A stretch of DNA of 64,000 nt, taken from NCBI GenBank assembly GCA_964023275.1, contig OZ029923.1, positions 6,499,729-6,563,728 of the forward strand, written 5' to 3'. Under the pieces are notes generated by a model. It was not told the DNA's origin. It worked only from the letters and a program-made list of their open reading frames with translations, and did no database searches. Each line of letters starts with the position of its first letter. Position 1 is the stretch's first letter. This stretch comes from Norana najaformis. Taxonomy: Eukaryota; Annelida; Clitellata; Crassiclitellata; Hormogastridae. The position numbers and the translations under genes are program-made. Shown in pieces: positions 10,970-21,684 of this stretch.

Positions 10970-13900
10970 CGATGACAACGACATTGATGATGATTACGGT
11001 AACAATGACAAGAAGTAAGGAAAATGATGCAAAGCTTGTTGACATTTGCAGTTGCACATTCGGGCGCATTTTTCATACGATCCGGAGGAGGATCACTACA
11101 TTCCATGTCGAGAGCTCGGGATGTCTTTTGTTAAGGGCGATATCCTCCACGTCCTGAATCAGGATGACCCGAACTGGTGGCAGGCGTACAGAGAAGGCGA
11201 AGACGACCAGTTCCTTGCTGGACTCATTCCGAGCAAATCATTCCACGAACAGTAGGCCAATCGCTTCTCTATCTCTGTTAATACTAATACAGCACCGTAT
11301 TTCTCGAGTGCCTCATACACCTTCAGTAACCAGCACTTTACACAATATTGTTAATCAGGAGAAGGCAGTGTCCCTTTTAGTGCTATTAAGTGTGATTCTG
11401 ATGCTGTTGCATTGGTGGCTGTCAGTGATGGCCAATTAAATAGGAAGTAATTAATTTAACAGATAATTATTTCGGAAAATAATTTTAGCATGTGCACGTG
11501 TGTAAGGATCTAAGTATTCAGACACTTAACATAGCATGTTTTAAGTACCTCACAGAAGTGCTCCCTGCATTGGCCTAAATGGTGTTATAGTTAATTAAGA
11601 ACAAAATGTTCATGTATAGTCAACAAAAAATGCTTGGATACAGTAACTGGAAACGTCACCACTGGCAAGCTATGCGCACATAATTATTGTTATTATTGAT
11701 TAGAAACTTCTAGAGCGCTTGTGTCTAATGCACAAAGCATCAACCGATGGTGCATCAAATTTAAGCCGCATTCAGGTCAAAATCTAGACGATCAGACAAT
11801 GTAGAGCCAACTGAGTGTTCTTAACAATTCCTTGGCACTGTCACATGACTTTTCATTAGGTAGTTGTATGCAGTAAATGTTGGAAATGAATGAATGAATG
11901 TCGGTGTATGATTACATTATGTTACACCTGATATCTTTAGACCCTAGCCAGTGTAGTGAACATCGGGAATACACTTTATGGGGAATACTATAAGGCTAAA
12001 TAAATGAAGTTGCAAACACTTCTTACCCATAGCTGCAACTAAAAGTTGGTTTAAAAGTTGTTGACTAAGTTGAATAAAGCTGTTACTTTTCTGTTTAGAA
12101 GAGAAACCTTGAAGCAGGCAATAGTTAACGGCGCGAAAGAAAACTCAAAAAAGAAACGACGGTGTAACTGTGCACAGAAACGAAACAAAACCAAGAAGCA
12201 GCAAAGCACTAATTGTGGTCAGTCTTTTTGCAGTTTCAGTCTGTTTTTGCAAGTAAAATAAGGGGAATTTCAGTTGTCTAGGTCTTTCATAAAAATTGAT
12301 TTACATATGCTAACAGAGTGAGTGATGTTGGTAAGTGAACAGCTTGCATCGTATAGAACCTCTACAGCTAGGAATTCTTACTTTTAGGTAGATTATTTCT
12401 GCATTTGTTAGGCGCCACTATCTAATGACTTAGCATCGATCGATGGCGCTGAGGAATTGTAAGTTAAGGACTTGCTGAAGGTCCCTACACACTTACCGTC
12501 TCGGAGGGGGCTTGATCCTGTACTCTCCGAGTTACAAGCCGAGTGCTCTGTACAATATGCTACCAGGCCCCACCAATTATGTGAGAGGGAATTGTCTGTC
12601 TGTTTCCGCTCAATTGTCCATCATAGCCTGAATTCTGATTTCCCTGAACTTTTGGAATTTGATGGACTTCTCCAATGGATTGCAGTTTTTATTGAAGCTT
12701 TTTGCAGTTTAAACTTGAAGCGACCCTCGATTGATGCATTTGCATTGTGTTAACGACAGTATAGAAGTCGTTAGTATCAATTTATGTTAATTCTTATTTT
12801 GTTGATGTTTGCTTATTTTATTTAACAAACATTTTCCAGAAAGCGAAACAGAGGAGATTCTGTCTTACGAAGAATTGACGCTTTACTATCCACAGCCAAA
12901 TCGCAAGCGGCCCATCATTCTGATCGGACCACCAAACATCGGCCGACAGGAGTTGCGCCAGCGTCTGATGGAGAACCATCCAGAAAGATTTGCCGCTGCA
13001 GTTCCTCGTATGTTGTTTATGGTTGTTCTAGACAGTTACGGACAGAACTTAATTTCAGAACTAGCAACCAAGAAATGCAAAGCATTGAAGAATTTTTATG
13101 GTCTTATGGTATAGAAAAGACTAGTCAATTGATTTTCTAGTACATGTATTGCCAAACCTTTTTTAGTCTGTTTTTATTGAGTTTTAAATATTGAACAAAT
13201 CTTTGCTAGATTAGGCAAGATACTTAGATTAAGATGTAAGTAAGTAAGAAAGACGTTTATTAACATGCCATGTGTCCCTTGGCATTTGATGAATTATAAG
13301 GCGCCCATGTAGATCGGAAGCCGATGAAAAGACCCCACACAAAGTCAACCCTCTGGATGTGATTTAACAAAAGCTTTTTAAACATAATCACTCTTCCTGT
13401 TAGGCAACCCTTTGTTCAGAAATATTTTAGCCTAAGCACACACGTGATAGGAGCAATCCTATGATCAGGTGATATTTAGTGTTGTCCAGCTGTTGTAAAT
13501 CATTTACTTAGCCTCTTACAAGGTTCCAGATAGGGCCTGCTTAAATTCTTGGTTACAACTTTATCTGGTCAGTGAAACATTCAGTTAATTTGCTTGTTTT
13601 GTTTTGCAGACACAAGCCGTCCAAGGAAAGATAACGAAGTCGATGGACGAGAATACCATTTTGTGCCAAGGAACGTCTTCGAACAAGATATTTTGGAAAA
13701 TAAATTCGTGGAATATGGCGAATATGAGAAGCACTTCTTCGGAACGAGCATGGAATCAATCCGACAGGTTGTCAACTCTGGAAAGATCTGCATTCTAAAC
13801 TTCCACCCACAGGTACGGAGAAAATGAATATGAATGAGGAGTTACTTGTATGTTGTGTTTATGTATCTAAATAGTTATATGGCACCTTTTAAGAGTCTGT

Positions 13901-15158
13901 GATCGAAAGGTTGCAGGTTTGCATCTGTTGGACAGATTCCGTGTAATGACCTTGGGCAAATCGTTTGTGCACACGTGCCTCTGGCACCAAGCATATTAAT
14001 TTGGTACCAGTGTAAGCTGGGAAGTAAATAGCAAGTCCTGCGATGCCATGGCTCATGTAAGGGACCTTGGCTTATCATCAGTTGCCAGCTCAACAGCTGA
14101 AGAGCAGGAAATGAGCCTACATTCCGCTGGGTACATGGGAGATTTGCATTTTAGAACCTCACAAAGGCACTAAAGTGGAGAGGGTCAGGTAAAGCGAACA
14201 TGAGTGAACTGGTAATTAGGATACTTTGCTTTCACATTCAGTGGTGATTGCATGAAGGAGATGGTGACAATAGCAATTAAGCAAATGAATTAAGAGAAGT
14301 AATACATAATATAATACACTGGACCCTGTTTCGTCTTCTTTAGTCGTTGCGACTGTTAAAGGCTTCTGATCTGAAGCCGTACTTTGTGTTCGTCGCGCCA
14401 CCAAACATCGAAAAACTCAAACAGCTGAGGCAGAAACAGTGTGTAAAGGTCACGGTGAGTAACACACTTTTCAATTGAAACTTACATTCCTTCATTTAGT
14501 GTTCTTTTCTCATCATCTGCTAGCCAGGAATTTGTATGTATGAATGTCTGTATCAAGACACTTGATACAGCACCTTTTAGTACCTCAGAAAAACACTTCA
14601 GTTTCTTTTTAGGGTGAAGTTTTTCTTCACTGCTTTGGAATTATTTTGGTCCGCAGTTCCTCAAATTTTAGATGAGTAGATACTTGCAGAAATCTCAAGA
14701 CTACTAAGAAAGGATTGTTACTCATGGAGAAACTGGATTGCCCGATGTGCAGACCTGCCCAGGAAGGACTAGTGTCCATCTTCGTAAGGGCATTGTAGTG
14801 TTGTGGTACGTACAGCCTGGGATAATGCGCTTAAAAGATGCTGGCACAAAGAGCAAGAGGTGGTTAGTTTAGAGGATAGTTTCAATGCAGAAGCAACTTG
14901 CCATGTTTTATGATTCGGCTGGTTTTCAGCATTTCTGTTTAACATAGAATTCTGTTTAGCGACTGGTATTCAATATTTTAGGATGACGAGTTAAAGACGA
15001 TCATAGAAAAGGCAAGAAAGATGGAAGAAGAGTATGGCCATTACTTTGACTTGATCATTGTCAACCAGGATGTTGATCGATCATATGATGAACTTCTGGC
15101 AGAGATCAATCAACTGGAACTGGAACCACAGTGGGTTCCACTACAGTGGATGACGTGA
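6051..15158 (+). CDS. PALS1: PALS1/MPP5-type MAGUK scaffold, 11 coding exons
   Basis: Coding exons by splice-phase matching: 6051-6669, 7505-7797, 8228-8416, 9987-10148, 10495-10572, 11052-11251, 12099-12217, 12840-13007, 13610-13812, 14344-14454 and 14982-15158 (TGA). They sum to 2319 nt, or 772 aa; human PALS1 is about 675 aa. All introns are GT-AG. Domain order is the family signature: N-terminal PAR6-binding motif, L27N-L27C, PDZ, SH3, Hook and GK, ending in QWVPLQWMT. In this family the protein links Crumbs (PDZ-SH3-GK) to PATJ (L27N) and LIN7 (L27C) at apical junctions and recruits PAR6. That role is inferred from homology. The start is the first ATG after an in-frame TAA at 5970-5972. 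A good acceptor (cttgtacag) just before 6001 suggests a spliced 5' UTR, so the promoter is probably further upstream. Confidence 0.96.
7505..8416 (+). CDS. PALS1: PALS1 exons 2-3: tandem L27 domains
   Basis: Exon 2 (7505-7797) and exon 3 (8228-8416) encode residues about 207-367. The first helices ([26 protein letters not shown]) form L27N. The segment with [23 protein letters not shown] spans the splice junction and forms L27C. The end of exon 3 ([32 protein letters not shown]) is the linker and first strand of the PDZ domain. In the family, L27N pairs with PATJ/MUPP1 and L27C with LIN7. Confidence 0.92.
8519..8538. repeat. Perfect 20-bp palindrome centred on TTAA
   Basis: GGGACGTGTTAACACGTCCC, identical to its reverse complement. 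An identical copy occurs at 9442-9461. Confidence 0.95.
9442..9461. repeat. Second identical 20-bp TTAA palindrome
   Basis: The same 20-mer as at 8519. Here it is followed by TCGCG, while the first copy is preceded by CGCGA, so the outer arms extend the symmetry across the block. Confidence 0.95.
9545..9625 (-). repeat. SINE-3 fragment
   Basis: tatctgatgataagcattga followed by ttgatggcactgagcaattg matches the body of SINE-3 (12411 and 61175 copies). The tRNA head is absent. Confidence 0.5.
9987..10572 (+). CDS. PALS1: PALS1 exons 4-5: PDZ domain
   Basis: Exon 4 (9987-10148) begins [20 protein letters not shown], and the [20 protein letters not shown] core of a class PDZ fold follows. Exon 5 (10495-10572) completes the domain with [10 protein letters not shown]. 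Together with the end of exon 3, the PDZ covers residues about 352-436. The carboxylate-binding loop has the unusual PLGATVRNE form of the PALS1 family, which binds the Crumbs ERLI tail. Exon 5 is only 78 nt and was found by its phase-0 boundaries and conserved position. Confidence 0.93.
10329..10400 (-). repeat. tRNA-Asp-like sequence (SINE head or tRNA pseudogene)
   Basis: On the minus strand TAGTCTAGCGGTTAGCATG fits an A box and D-arm, CTGTCAA is a GUC (Asp) anticodon loop, and GGGGTTCAATTCC is a B box. The acceptor ends do not pair, so it is not a functional tRNA. Confidence 0.6.
10939..10970. repeat. (GAT)n microsatellite
   Basis: About ten perfect GAT triplets in the intron before the SH3 exon. 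Confidence 0.9.
11052..11251 (+). CDS. PALS1: PALS1 exon 6: SH3 domain
   Basis: Encodes residues about 448-513. [20 protein letters not shown] opens the SH3, with [15 protein letters not shown] and [11 protein letters not shown] in the middle and [10 protein letters not shown] at its end. As in PALS1 orthologues the domain packs against GK through the later Hook and strand E. The donor lies inside CACGAACA|GTAGGC (phase 2), so the TAG seen on reading straight through is intronic. Confidence 0.93.
11703..11810 (+). repeat. SINE-6 dispersed repeat copy
   Basis: aaacttctagagcgcttgtg, then gcacaaagcatcaaccgatgg, parallels the 5288 copy. It lies in the PALS1 intron between the SH3 and Hook exons. 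Confidence 0.65.
12099..12217 (+). CDS. PALS1: PALS1 exon 7: basic Hook segment between SH3 and GK
   Basis: Acceptor ctgtttag and phase 2 restore Q, then [15 protein letters not shown] and a lysine-arginine-cysteine-rich stretch ([17 protein letters not shown]). This matches the position and basic character of the PALS1 Hook, which undergoes ordering when Crumbs binds. The donor is TGTG|GTCAGT, phase 1. Confidence 0.85.
12411..12571 (-). repeat. SINE-3 full-length copy with tRNA-Thr-like head
   Basis: Minus strand: GGGGCCTGGTAGCATATTG (A box region), GAGCACTCGGCTTGTAACTC (anticodon loop CTTGTAA, UGU), AGGATCAAGCC (B box), then body and a tail ending in agtggcgcc. It matches the plus-strand copy at 61175-61345 along its length. 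Confidence 0.75.
12840..15158 (+). CDS. PALS1: PALS1 exons 8-11: guanylate kinase-like (GK) domain
   Basis: Exons 12840-13007, 13610-13812, 14344-14454 and 14982-15158 encode residues about 554-772. The domain starts [20 protein letters not shown]. The P-loop lacks the GxGK[S/T] of active guanylate kinases, as is normal for MAGUKs, so this is a binding fold and not an enzyme. [17 protein letters not shown] matches the GMP-binding region. Later come [31 protein letters not shown], and the C-terminal [11 protein letters not shown]. Confidence 0.94.
13885..14155 (+). repeat. SINE-4 copy
   Basis: B-box-like AGGTTGCAGGTTTGCATC, then gaccttgggcaaatcgtttg, gcacacgtgcctctggcacc and aatttggtacc. It shares this order with copies at 20455 and (reverse) 54596. 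PALS1 intron. Confidence 0.7.
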
Positions 15159-16255
15159 AATTCCTAAGATGAACAACTGATTTGCAACAATGGCTATTGT
15201 TTCTTTTGATGTAGAACACTTTAAGCATATGTCTATTATCAAGTATTATTCTAGTATTAATAATGATTCTGGTTTATTATTCTACTGGCTTTTAAAGATT
15301 AGAGTTAAATGATAGGGTTACGCCTAACTTTTAACCGATTCAATGGCTACCAGCCAGCTTGCTTGTAAACATTTGATGGGACCCATATGGCCCTACAAGG
15401 GTCCTGTGCGGGAATAAGGGTCCCTTACGGGCATAGTGGCAGGGCTGGTCGTAAAACTTTCTGCTTTTGATCTAGCCTGATTTAATGCATTTGTTATGGA
15501 ATAGAGAACTGATTTTATTTTTACTAATGCAGTGAAGTCTGCAACGAATCAGCTCAGCCTAGTGTATGTCATGCAGCCAAGTAAGTTATTTATGAAAGTT
15601 GTGAGTTACATGAGCAAACTGTCATCAGCTTTCTGTGTAAGTAAGTAGGTAATGCATTTGTTAACATGCCTTATGTCCATCGACTTAGCAAGGATTCGTG
15701 TAAGCCTTGTACAGTAATTTATGTAAGAGGCTTAAAAGTTTTTGTGTCGTTTCATTTTTTATTTTAATTCGATTGAACTGCTATCGCCATGTCAAGCTTT
15801 TAAACCAAAACTCATAATTTTGATCAAATCTTTAGAGCTTTACAGATTTGCTGCGGATTTGCTCTGTGACCGACTTATTGCAGTTTCATTTTATCATGGT
15901 TTGTTTATGAGTTTCAGATTTTGAGATTTTGTCTTCCAAGAGTAACAGTCTCTATGCTTTAATGTGTTCTGTGATCTTATCGAGTTTTAAAGTTTTATTG
16001 CTGATTTTTACCGCTGAAACTTCTTACAACGGTTCAGTACTTTCGTCATGCTGGACAAGTTTTCGATGTAATGGAAGTTGGACATTTATGTAGCACCAGT
16101 TCAAGAAGGCTTCTTAACAGATTTGAGCTTTTGAGTGGTCCTTAAAAGGTGCTATAGTTCAAATGTATACATGCATACAAACATACATAACCTGTATTCA
16201 CAAGTGCTTGCATATACGTACATATACTCATGTACAATCATTCAGTTTTAGGTGG

Positions 16256-16735
16256 ATAAATTTTACCTGCCAGGATTTATGGTGTTCCTTCTTCCTTCTG
16301 GCCAGAATTAATCCCTCCTATGGGAAGGGTCAGCCACTTGGATCCTTCTTTTCCTTTTGTTTCTATCTCCAGTATTTTCCTTCTTTAGTCTGAGGAGCTT
16401 TAGGTCTTGTTGAATCGTGTCTCCTCATCTCTTCTTTTGTCGTCCCCAACTGTGGCTTCTGTAAACCTCTGCTTTCATAATTCTTTTAATGGAGCTTCTC
16501 TCCTCTTTCCTCGTGGCACGACCGTACCATTTCAACCTGGTTTCTCGTACCTTGTCAGATATACATGCCACTCTCAATATCTGTCTGATGTACTCATTCC
16601 TTTTCTTTGTCTTTCAGTGAGATTCCAAGTATCCATTGCAGCATTCTAATTTCTGTTCTCTCCAGAGGCTTCTCCTCCTCTTTGTCGGTGTCCAGGTTTC
16701 TGCTTCGTATATCATCAGCGGTGTTCCGAAAGGTG
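16256..16735 (-). pseudogene. Non-LTR retrotransposon (LINE) ORF2 C-terminal relic
   Basis: Minus-strand conceptual translation, with stops and shifts, shows the typical end of a LINE reverse transcriptase: ETWTPTK, then RMLQWILGISLKDK, NEYIRQILRVACISDKVRET, RLKWYGRATRKEE and IMKAEVYRSHSWGR. No intact frame exists, and the upstream catalytic part is absent. Confidence 0.75.
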
Positions 16736-16852
16736 CTATATAAATATTCAAATACATATGTACTTGCTAATATATGTGAAGTTAGGTGTTATGTGAACAC
16801 AAAAATTTGTGAACTTTGTATTCTGTTGCTGGTCAGTTTGATATGTATAGGG

Positions 16853-17117
16853 CAGTGCTTTTTTCAGACGGAACGCTCCGGAACGGCGTTCTGGCACCTT
16901 ATTTCGGCTAATAAAAAATAATTTAGTTTTTAATAAAAGAATTGTGTTACTAAGTTATTTTAATTATGTAATATAATTTAACTTGTTTTAATTCAATTTC
17001 AGTGTTTACTACTTTACACTGTTTTCAGTGTTTATTGATTGATAAAAATAATGAAATTTTAGCACAAAACTCCACAATTGTTCAGTTCCGGAACCTTTTT
17101 TCTAGAAAAAAGCACTG
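16853..17117. mobile_element. hAT-type MITE, copy 1
   Basis: 265-bp element with inverted ends CAGTGCTTTTTTC / GAAAAAAGCACTG. It is flanked by perfect 8-bp target duplications GTATAGGG (16845-16852 and 17118-17125). 8-bp duplications and CAGTG ends are diagnostic of the hAT superfamily. Its left subterminal GC-rich palindrome is GGAACGCTCCGGAACGGCG. No coding capacity, so it is non-autonomous. Confidence 0.92.
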
Positions 17118-17744
17118 GTATAGGGTATACGTATGAGGTGTGTTATTGTATTGGCTTGTATTTGTGTATGTAATAGGGACACCAGTGTGTCCTTAAGATA
17201 ATTTTATATCTTTGGATGATATTCTAATCAGTATGTGGTTGTTATTTCACCATAAAGACTTGATTATTTTTTTAAACTTAGGATTTATAATTATGTATTT
17301 ACAGCCAATGAGTAGAATCAAACTAATATATTGTTTTTAGTAAGATAAGGACAAGTGATAAATCACACATATCTGACTGTTTAATATCTGTGCACATATC
17401 AAACTGTTTTGATATCAAAAATGTTTTTGTTGTCTGGTTGCCATGTGTCTTTACTTCTGAAGATATTTATCTAGGGTGTGTGAGAGACTGTCATGAGGTT
17501 AGGTGCTGGAATGTCGACCCATAGATATAGGGTTCAAATCACTGCCATAGAAGAAAGATGTTTTTGAAATTTCCTTGTCGAACTGGGCTGTAAAATGAGT
17601 ACACTGACCATACACTGTTGTTGGGAAGGTAGGCGCCCACCCTCATATGCGGGTGCTAGGAAAATGCTCTAGGGGTTAGCACAAGGGACTGCCTTTCTCT
17701 TCCTAGTACCCGATATAATCTAGTTATTTGTATACCTTGTCTTG

Positions 17745-17945
17745 TCTTGACTTCAACCATCCTTGAGCCGAGGATTGGCTGCACCACGGGCAATTTCGTG
17801 CCATCTGCTTCTGACCCTCATCTCCTGTAATAACTGGTCGAACGATAATTCAGTCAACGACTTGGTGTTATCGATCCATGCCATCTTGAGTCTTCCCCAA
17901 GCTTGGGATCCAGGAATTTGTGTAATGCACAGGACTTTAGTCAAT
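17745..17945 (-). pseudogene. LINE ORF2 extreme C-terminal relic
   Basis: Minus-strand frame reads WGRLKMAWIDNTKSLTEL, then LLQEMRVRSRWHEIARGA. This is the conserved tail pattern (RGRPxxRWxDDI...A.DR..WR) of many LINE reverse transcriptases. Only this tail remains. Confidence 0.7.
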
Positions 17946-18342
17946 GGTCAGTTCAGGTGAGACCGCAGTCAAGAATTGCAATTGCTCAGACAAGAAGAAG
18001 TCACGGAAGTCTGCACCTTACTAGTTGGCCTGAACCCGGTTCACATGGACTTCTGATCTCGAGTAAGACTTCTTATAGTGCTGTTCTTGTAATGCTCCTC
18101 TGCAATCAGTCAATGGGTTTCTGCTGCGTTAACTTACATTTCCATTAAGACATACACTAAATTAAGTTATTGCTCAAATCGTTTATTAATATCTGCAGTA
18201 AAACGGTTTCTGAAAGTTCTAACCAGTATAGTACTTGTTGTCTACCTACATAATACATAAATTATATTTAATGTGGACACCGTCTCTTCGTTACATGTGC
18301 TTAATATTCTTATGCCGGCATTTATAGTTTGCAAGCATACAC

Positions 18343-18367
18343 GCATATATATATATATATATATATA
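18343..18367. repeat. (AT)n microsatellite
   Basis: About 12 AT dinucleotides immediately left of a SINE-1 copy. Confidence 0.85.
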
Positions 18368-18591
18368 CATATAACATAGTACATGTATACACTGTATATT
18401 GTATATAAAGCTGATTCATTTGTTTTAATTGTTCTGGCTGTATTCGTTCAAAGGAAAGTACATGTAATAAATCAAGAACACAGTAGATACGGCAGCGGAT
18501 GCCGGAATGGCAGAAACAGAAGTCGGGACGCAGTCAAACCGCTCGTCAAGCGAAGGAAGTCACAGCAGGAACCAGAACCCCGGAGGCACAT

Positions 18592-18838
18592 GCAAATATA
18601 CAAATATAAACGGTTTTATATGGCGACCGCGTGGCCTTGACCCTGCTCATTTTTCAGTGAACTTATCGGACGAGATTCTTCACCACCCCTACCCGTTTGA
18701 ATGGGCGCCGCGCCATTTAAGGACCGTATTAGTCCGAGATTAAAATCATAGATATAGCCACTTTTGGAATGCGAACCAGCATCCTCGTGCATAGAGGCCC
18801 CTTGACGTACGCTTTAACCGATGTAGCTAATCAGGCCA
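18592..18838 (-). repeat. SINE-1 full-length copy
   Basis: Read on the minus strand: tggcctgattagctacatcg, gttaaagcgtacgtcaaggg, gcctctatgcacgaggatgc, tggttcgcattcc (B box), then the core (gcgccattcaaacgggtagg) and an A/T-rich tail. This is tRNA-derived. Confidence 0.8.
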
Positions 18839-19104
18839 GCACATGTGCCGACTGAGTGAGAAATTCGGAGGGGCGACACCGAACAACCATCTGTTTTAAT
18901 TCTTAGCAATCTCCGGCACAGTTTCTCGCTAATCTATGGGCAAAATCGCGAATGCAGATGGTTTAGTCTTTTGAAGTCCACTGCGACTTGTATTAGACAG
19001 TTGTAGAAGTCATAAACAACGCACTGCCAGGTTGAACGTAAGGCGACGTAATGTGACCGTCAAAGGTCCTGGCAGCCGCAAGGTGTCGCACTGGATGCTT
19101 ACGC

Positions 19105-19520
19105 CTGTGAATAAGCTGGTTCCCGCGCCTGTGAATGAGCTGAGCCTGTGCATAAGCTGGTTCCCGCGCCTGTGAATAAGCTGCGCCTGTGCATAAGCTG
19201 GTTCCCGCGCCTGTGAATAAGCTGGTTCCCGCGCCTGTGAATAAGCTGCGCCTGTGCATAAGCTGGTTCCCGCGCCTGTGAATAAGCTGGTTCCCGCGCC
19301 TGTGCATAAGCTGGTTCCCGCGCCTGTGAGTGAGCTGGTTTCCGCGCCTGTGAATAAGCTGGTTCCCGCGCCAGTGAATAAGCTGGTTCCCGCGCCTGTG
19401 CATAAGCTGGTTCCCGCGCCTGTGAGTGAGCTGGTTTCCGCGCCTGTGAATGAGCTGGTTCCCGCGACTTAGCTTTCGTTGGGCGCTATAGAAATCTCGA
19501 GATTACGGTTACGATTACTA
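19105..19520 (+). repeat. SINE-2-derived minisatellite plus SINE-2 3' end
   Basis: About 14 copies of a 24-bp unit GCGCCTGTGAATAAGCTGGT+TCCC, some shortened, with variants gtgcataag and gtgagtgag. The last unit runs without a break into gcgacttagctttcgttggg, cgctatagaaatctcgagat and the GATTAC tail, exactly as in single-copy SINE-2 elements (41623 and 57519). The open frames on both strands here come from the 24-nt period. Confidence 0.9.
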
Positions 19521-20454
19521 GTAGCGTAATACACTACTGCCATTTCGCTCCTTCCATCGTTCTGTTACCGCACGCAGCAGTGTTCAGCGCTAAGCCTGCA
19601 CGGGAGAGCATATGGAAAGTCGATAGATTTGAATGCAAGCGCTGATCTGTAACCTACTTTTTCCTCGGGCGACCTATGTTCGTATTCCGGGTCCGTCATG
19701 TGAAATTGTCATGTGAAATGGATCGTGTTGCCCAACTGTGCTTTACTTTGGTGGCATTTATATGGACTAGTTTTATACGCTAGTGATAGGTTCTGACGAG
19801 GCGCTGAATAATGCTCACAATAATTCACATGGTACATACACATGCATGCATACTTAGGCGCTAGACTGAAAACCCAGAGGTCAGGGTACGGGTTCTAAAC
19901 CCCAACGGAAACAACATTCAAAATTTTGCCCTCTAGCGTTCTGAGTTACAAAACTAGTACATCGGGTTCACTGTGGATGGGAAATCAAGAGTAAAGATTA
20001 GAGGCTGGAAACTTACATCGCTTCAAACCGCCAATCGAGTTAAAAAAAGTAAAGTTTCCAACACTTCAAACTTCGAACCCATAATCTGGAGGTTAACCGG
20101 TTTCTTTAGTGTCTTCCGCCAAGGTCCTAAGCCTTTGAGGTGGCGGCATTGGCGGTCCAGAATTTGGCGATGTTTGTTGTGACGTCGAGTGACCCGAGTG
20201 GAAGGGTGTACATCGACATACCATCCCACATCAGTTTCCACCCCGTACGAATGCCTCTCCACACCGTCCGACCGGCCTGCAGTACAAATAGACATTGGAA
20301 TTAGCTACTACTGTGGCTGCTAGACGAGACAGCAAGGTGCATTTTCGGGTAGGCAGCAGTGGGTGGAAACTGTAAACGGGCAGCAACGAAGTGATTTGGA
20401 AAATGTATCTTCGATGGGAGAAACTGTGAACCAGTGAGGGAATACATGTGGACG

Positions 20455-20660
20455 ACAGTCATGCGCTTGCGGGTTCGACTCCACGTAACGGCCCGGGGCA
20501 AGTTGTTTGCGCACACCGTGCCTCTGTCACAAAGCAGTAGAATTTGGTAAACGGCAAGACCTGCGATGCGCTGGCCCCGTGTCCACGACCTTTGAATTCG
20601 CCCATTTCCGGTTCAGGGGCCTGAAGAAAATGAAATGAGCGCCTTCCCTACGTCTCATTT
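20455..20660 (+). repeat. SINE-4 copy
   Basis: B box GCGGGTTCGACTCC, then gcccggggcaagttgtttgc, gcacaccgtgcctctgtcac and gaatttggtaaacgg. This is the best-preserved head of the family. Confidence 0.75.
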
Positions 20661-20869
20661 GTAGTAGGATATGGAATACTTTACTTTAACTTTCCTTACA
20701 GCACAAATAATGGGGAAAATGGACTGGGAAATGCACCTTCAATTCGATAAAGTGAACACTACAAATTGCACTTTGCCAGAAAACATCTAAACCTCTGTAC
20801 GGTAGGCTTATCTTTAATCGGTGACAATGCCAACGTTTTCCAGAAATTGCCTTCATAGAGTGTAACTAC

Positions 20870-21138
20870 CAGTGCTTTTTTCAGACGGAACGCTCCGGAA
20901 CGGCGTTCCGGCAACTTTTTTCGGCTAATAAAAATAATTTAGTTATTAATAAAAGAATTGTGTTACTAAGTTATTTTATTTAACTTATGTAATATAATGT
21001 AACTTACTTTTATTCAATTTCAGTGTTTACAACTTTACACTGTTTTCAGTGTTTATTGATTGACAAGAATAATTAAATTGTAGCACAAAATTCCTTAACT
21101 GTTCAGTTCCGGAACCTTTTTTCTAGAAAAAAGCAATG
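20870..21138. mobile_element. hAT-type MITE, copy 2
   Basis: 269 bp, closely similar to copy 1 over its whole length. It is flanked by perfect 8-bp duplications GTAACTAC (20862-20869 and 21139-21146). The right terminus is GCAATG instead of GCACTG, a single change in the inverted repeat. Confidence 0.92.
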
Positions 21139-21245
21139 GTAACTACTGTTACATGTAATTGACAAAGCACAGATGCTGGCGTAGTCTATGATTAACGAAG
21201 AGTACCAAAATAACCAGGCCTAATTAAAAAGAATAATTGACAGCA

Positions 21246-21251
21246 TTTATT
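21246..21251 (-). terminator. Candidate poly(A) signal of the lysine-rich gene
   Basis: TTTATT on the plus strand reads AATAAA on the minus strand, about 430 nt beyond the stop at 21685. The motif is common in AT-rich DNA, so support is weak. Confidence 0.25.
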
Positions 21252-21684
21252 TAGTTAATGATTTCGATCATTCGTATTTTAATTACAGCAAAATACAACA
21301 GCAGCTGCTAAATATTGTGTGTTGTTTGCATTCACACTGTGTATCGCATATGGGTCTATGTAATAGTTATGCTACAGCGCTAGGGAGTCGATCCCCAGAG
21401 TCCAAAGGACGGAGGCACATATCCCACCCGATGTTTCGTATGAAGAGGATACAAGTCGTTGTGGCCCCTCCAACATTTTTTGCACGTCCAAACATCAGAC
21501 AGTGATTCCATAATTAAATACTTTTCCCTCTGTAAAAATAATAACACTTAATCAGGCCTATAAAGGTGGGGCATAAAACGTACAGAGCAATGGCTAAGCT
21601 AATTTTATAAGGAGGGAAGGTAGGCCCAATGTGTAAAACAATAATGATTATTAGATAATGTGAAAAGTCAGTCTACAGTTTAGT

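Larger units (their letters stand above)
15159..21684. other. Intergenic region between PALS1 and the lysine-rich gene
   Basis: No conserved coding sequence beyond transposon relics. In order it holds a probable PALS1 3' UTR, a LINE relic (16256-16735), a hAT MITE (16853-17117), a degenerate SINE (about 17480-17690), a second LINE relic (17745-17945), SINE-1 (18592-18838), the SINE-2-derived array (19105-19520), SINE-4 (20455-20660) and a second hAT MITE (20870-21138). Confidence 0.6.

Noticed and set aside
13000-13114. Apparent continuation of the GK exon to a stop at 13114
   Set aside because: The donor C|GTATGT at 13007 joins in phase to 13610 and restores the conserved HTSRPRKD sequence; the extension is intron.
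18993-19472. 136-aa minus-strand and 72-aa plus-strand repetitive frames
   Set aside because: By-products of the 24-nt period of the SINE-2-derived minisatellite.
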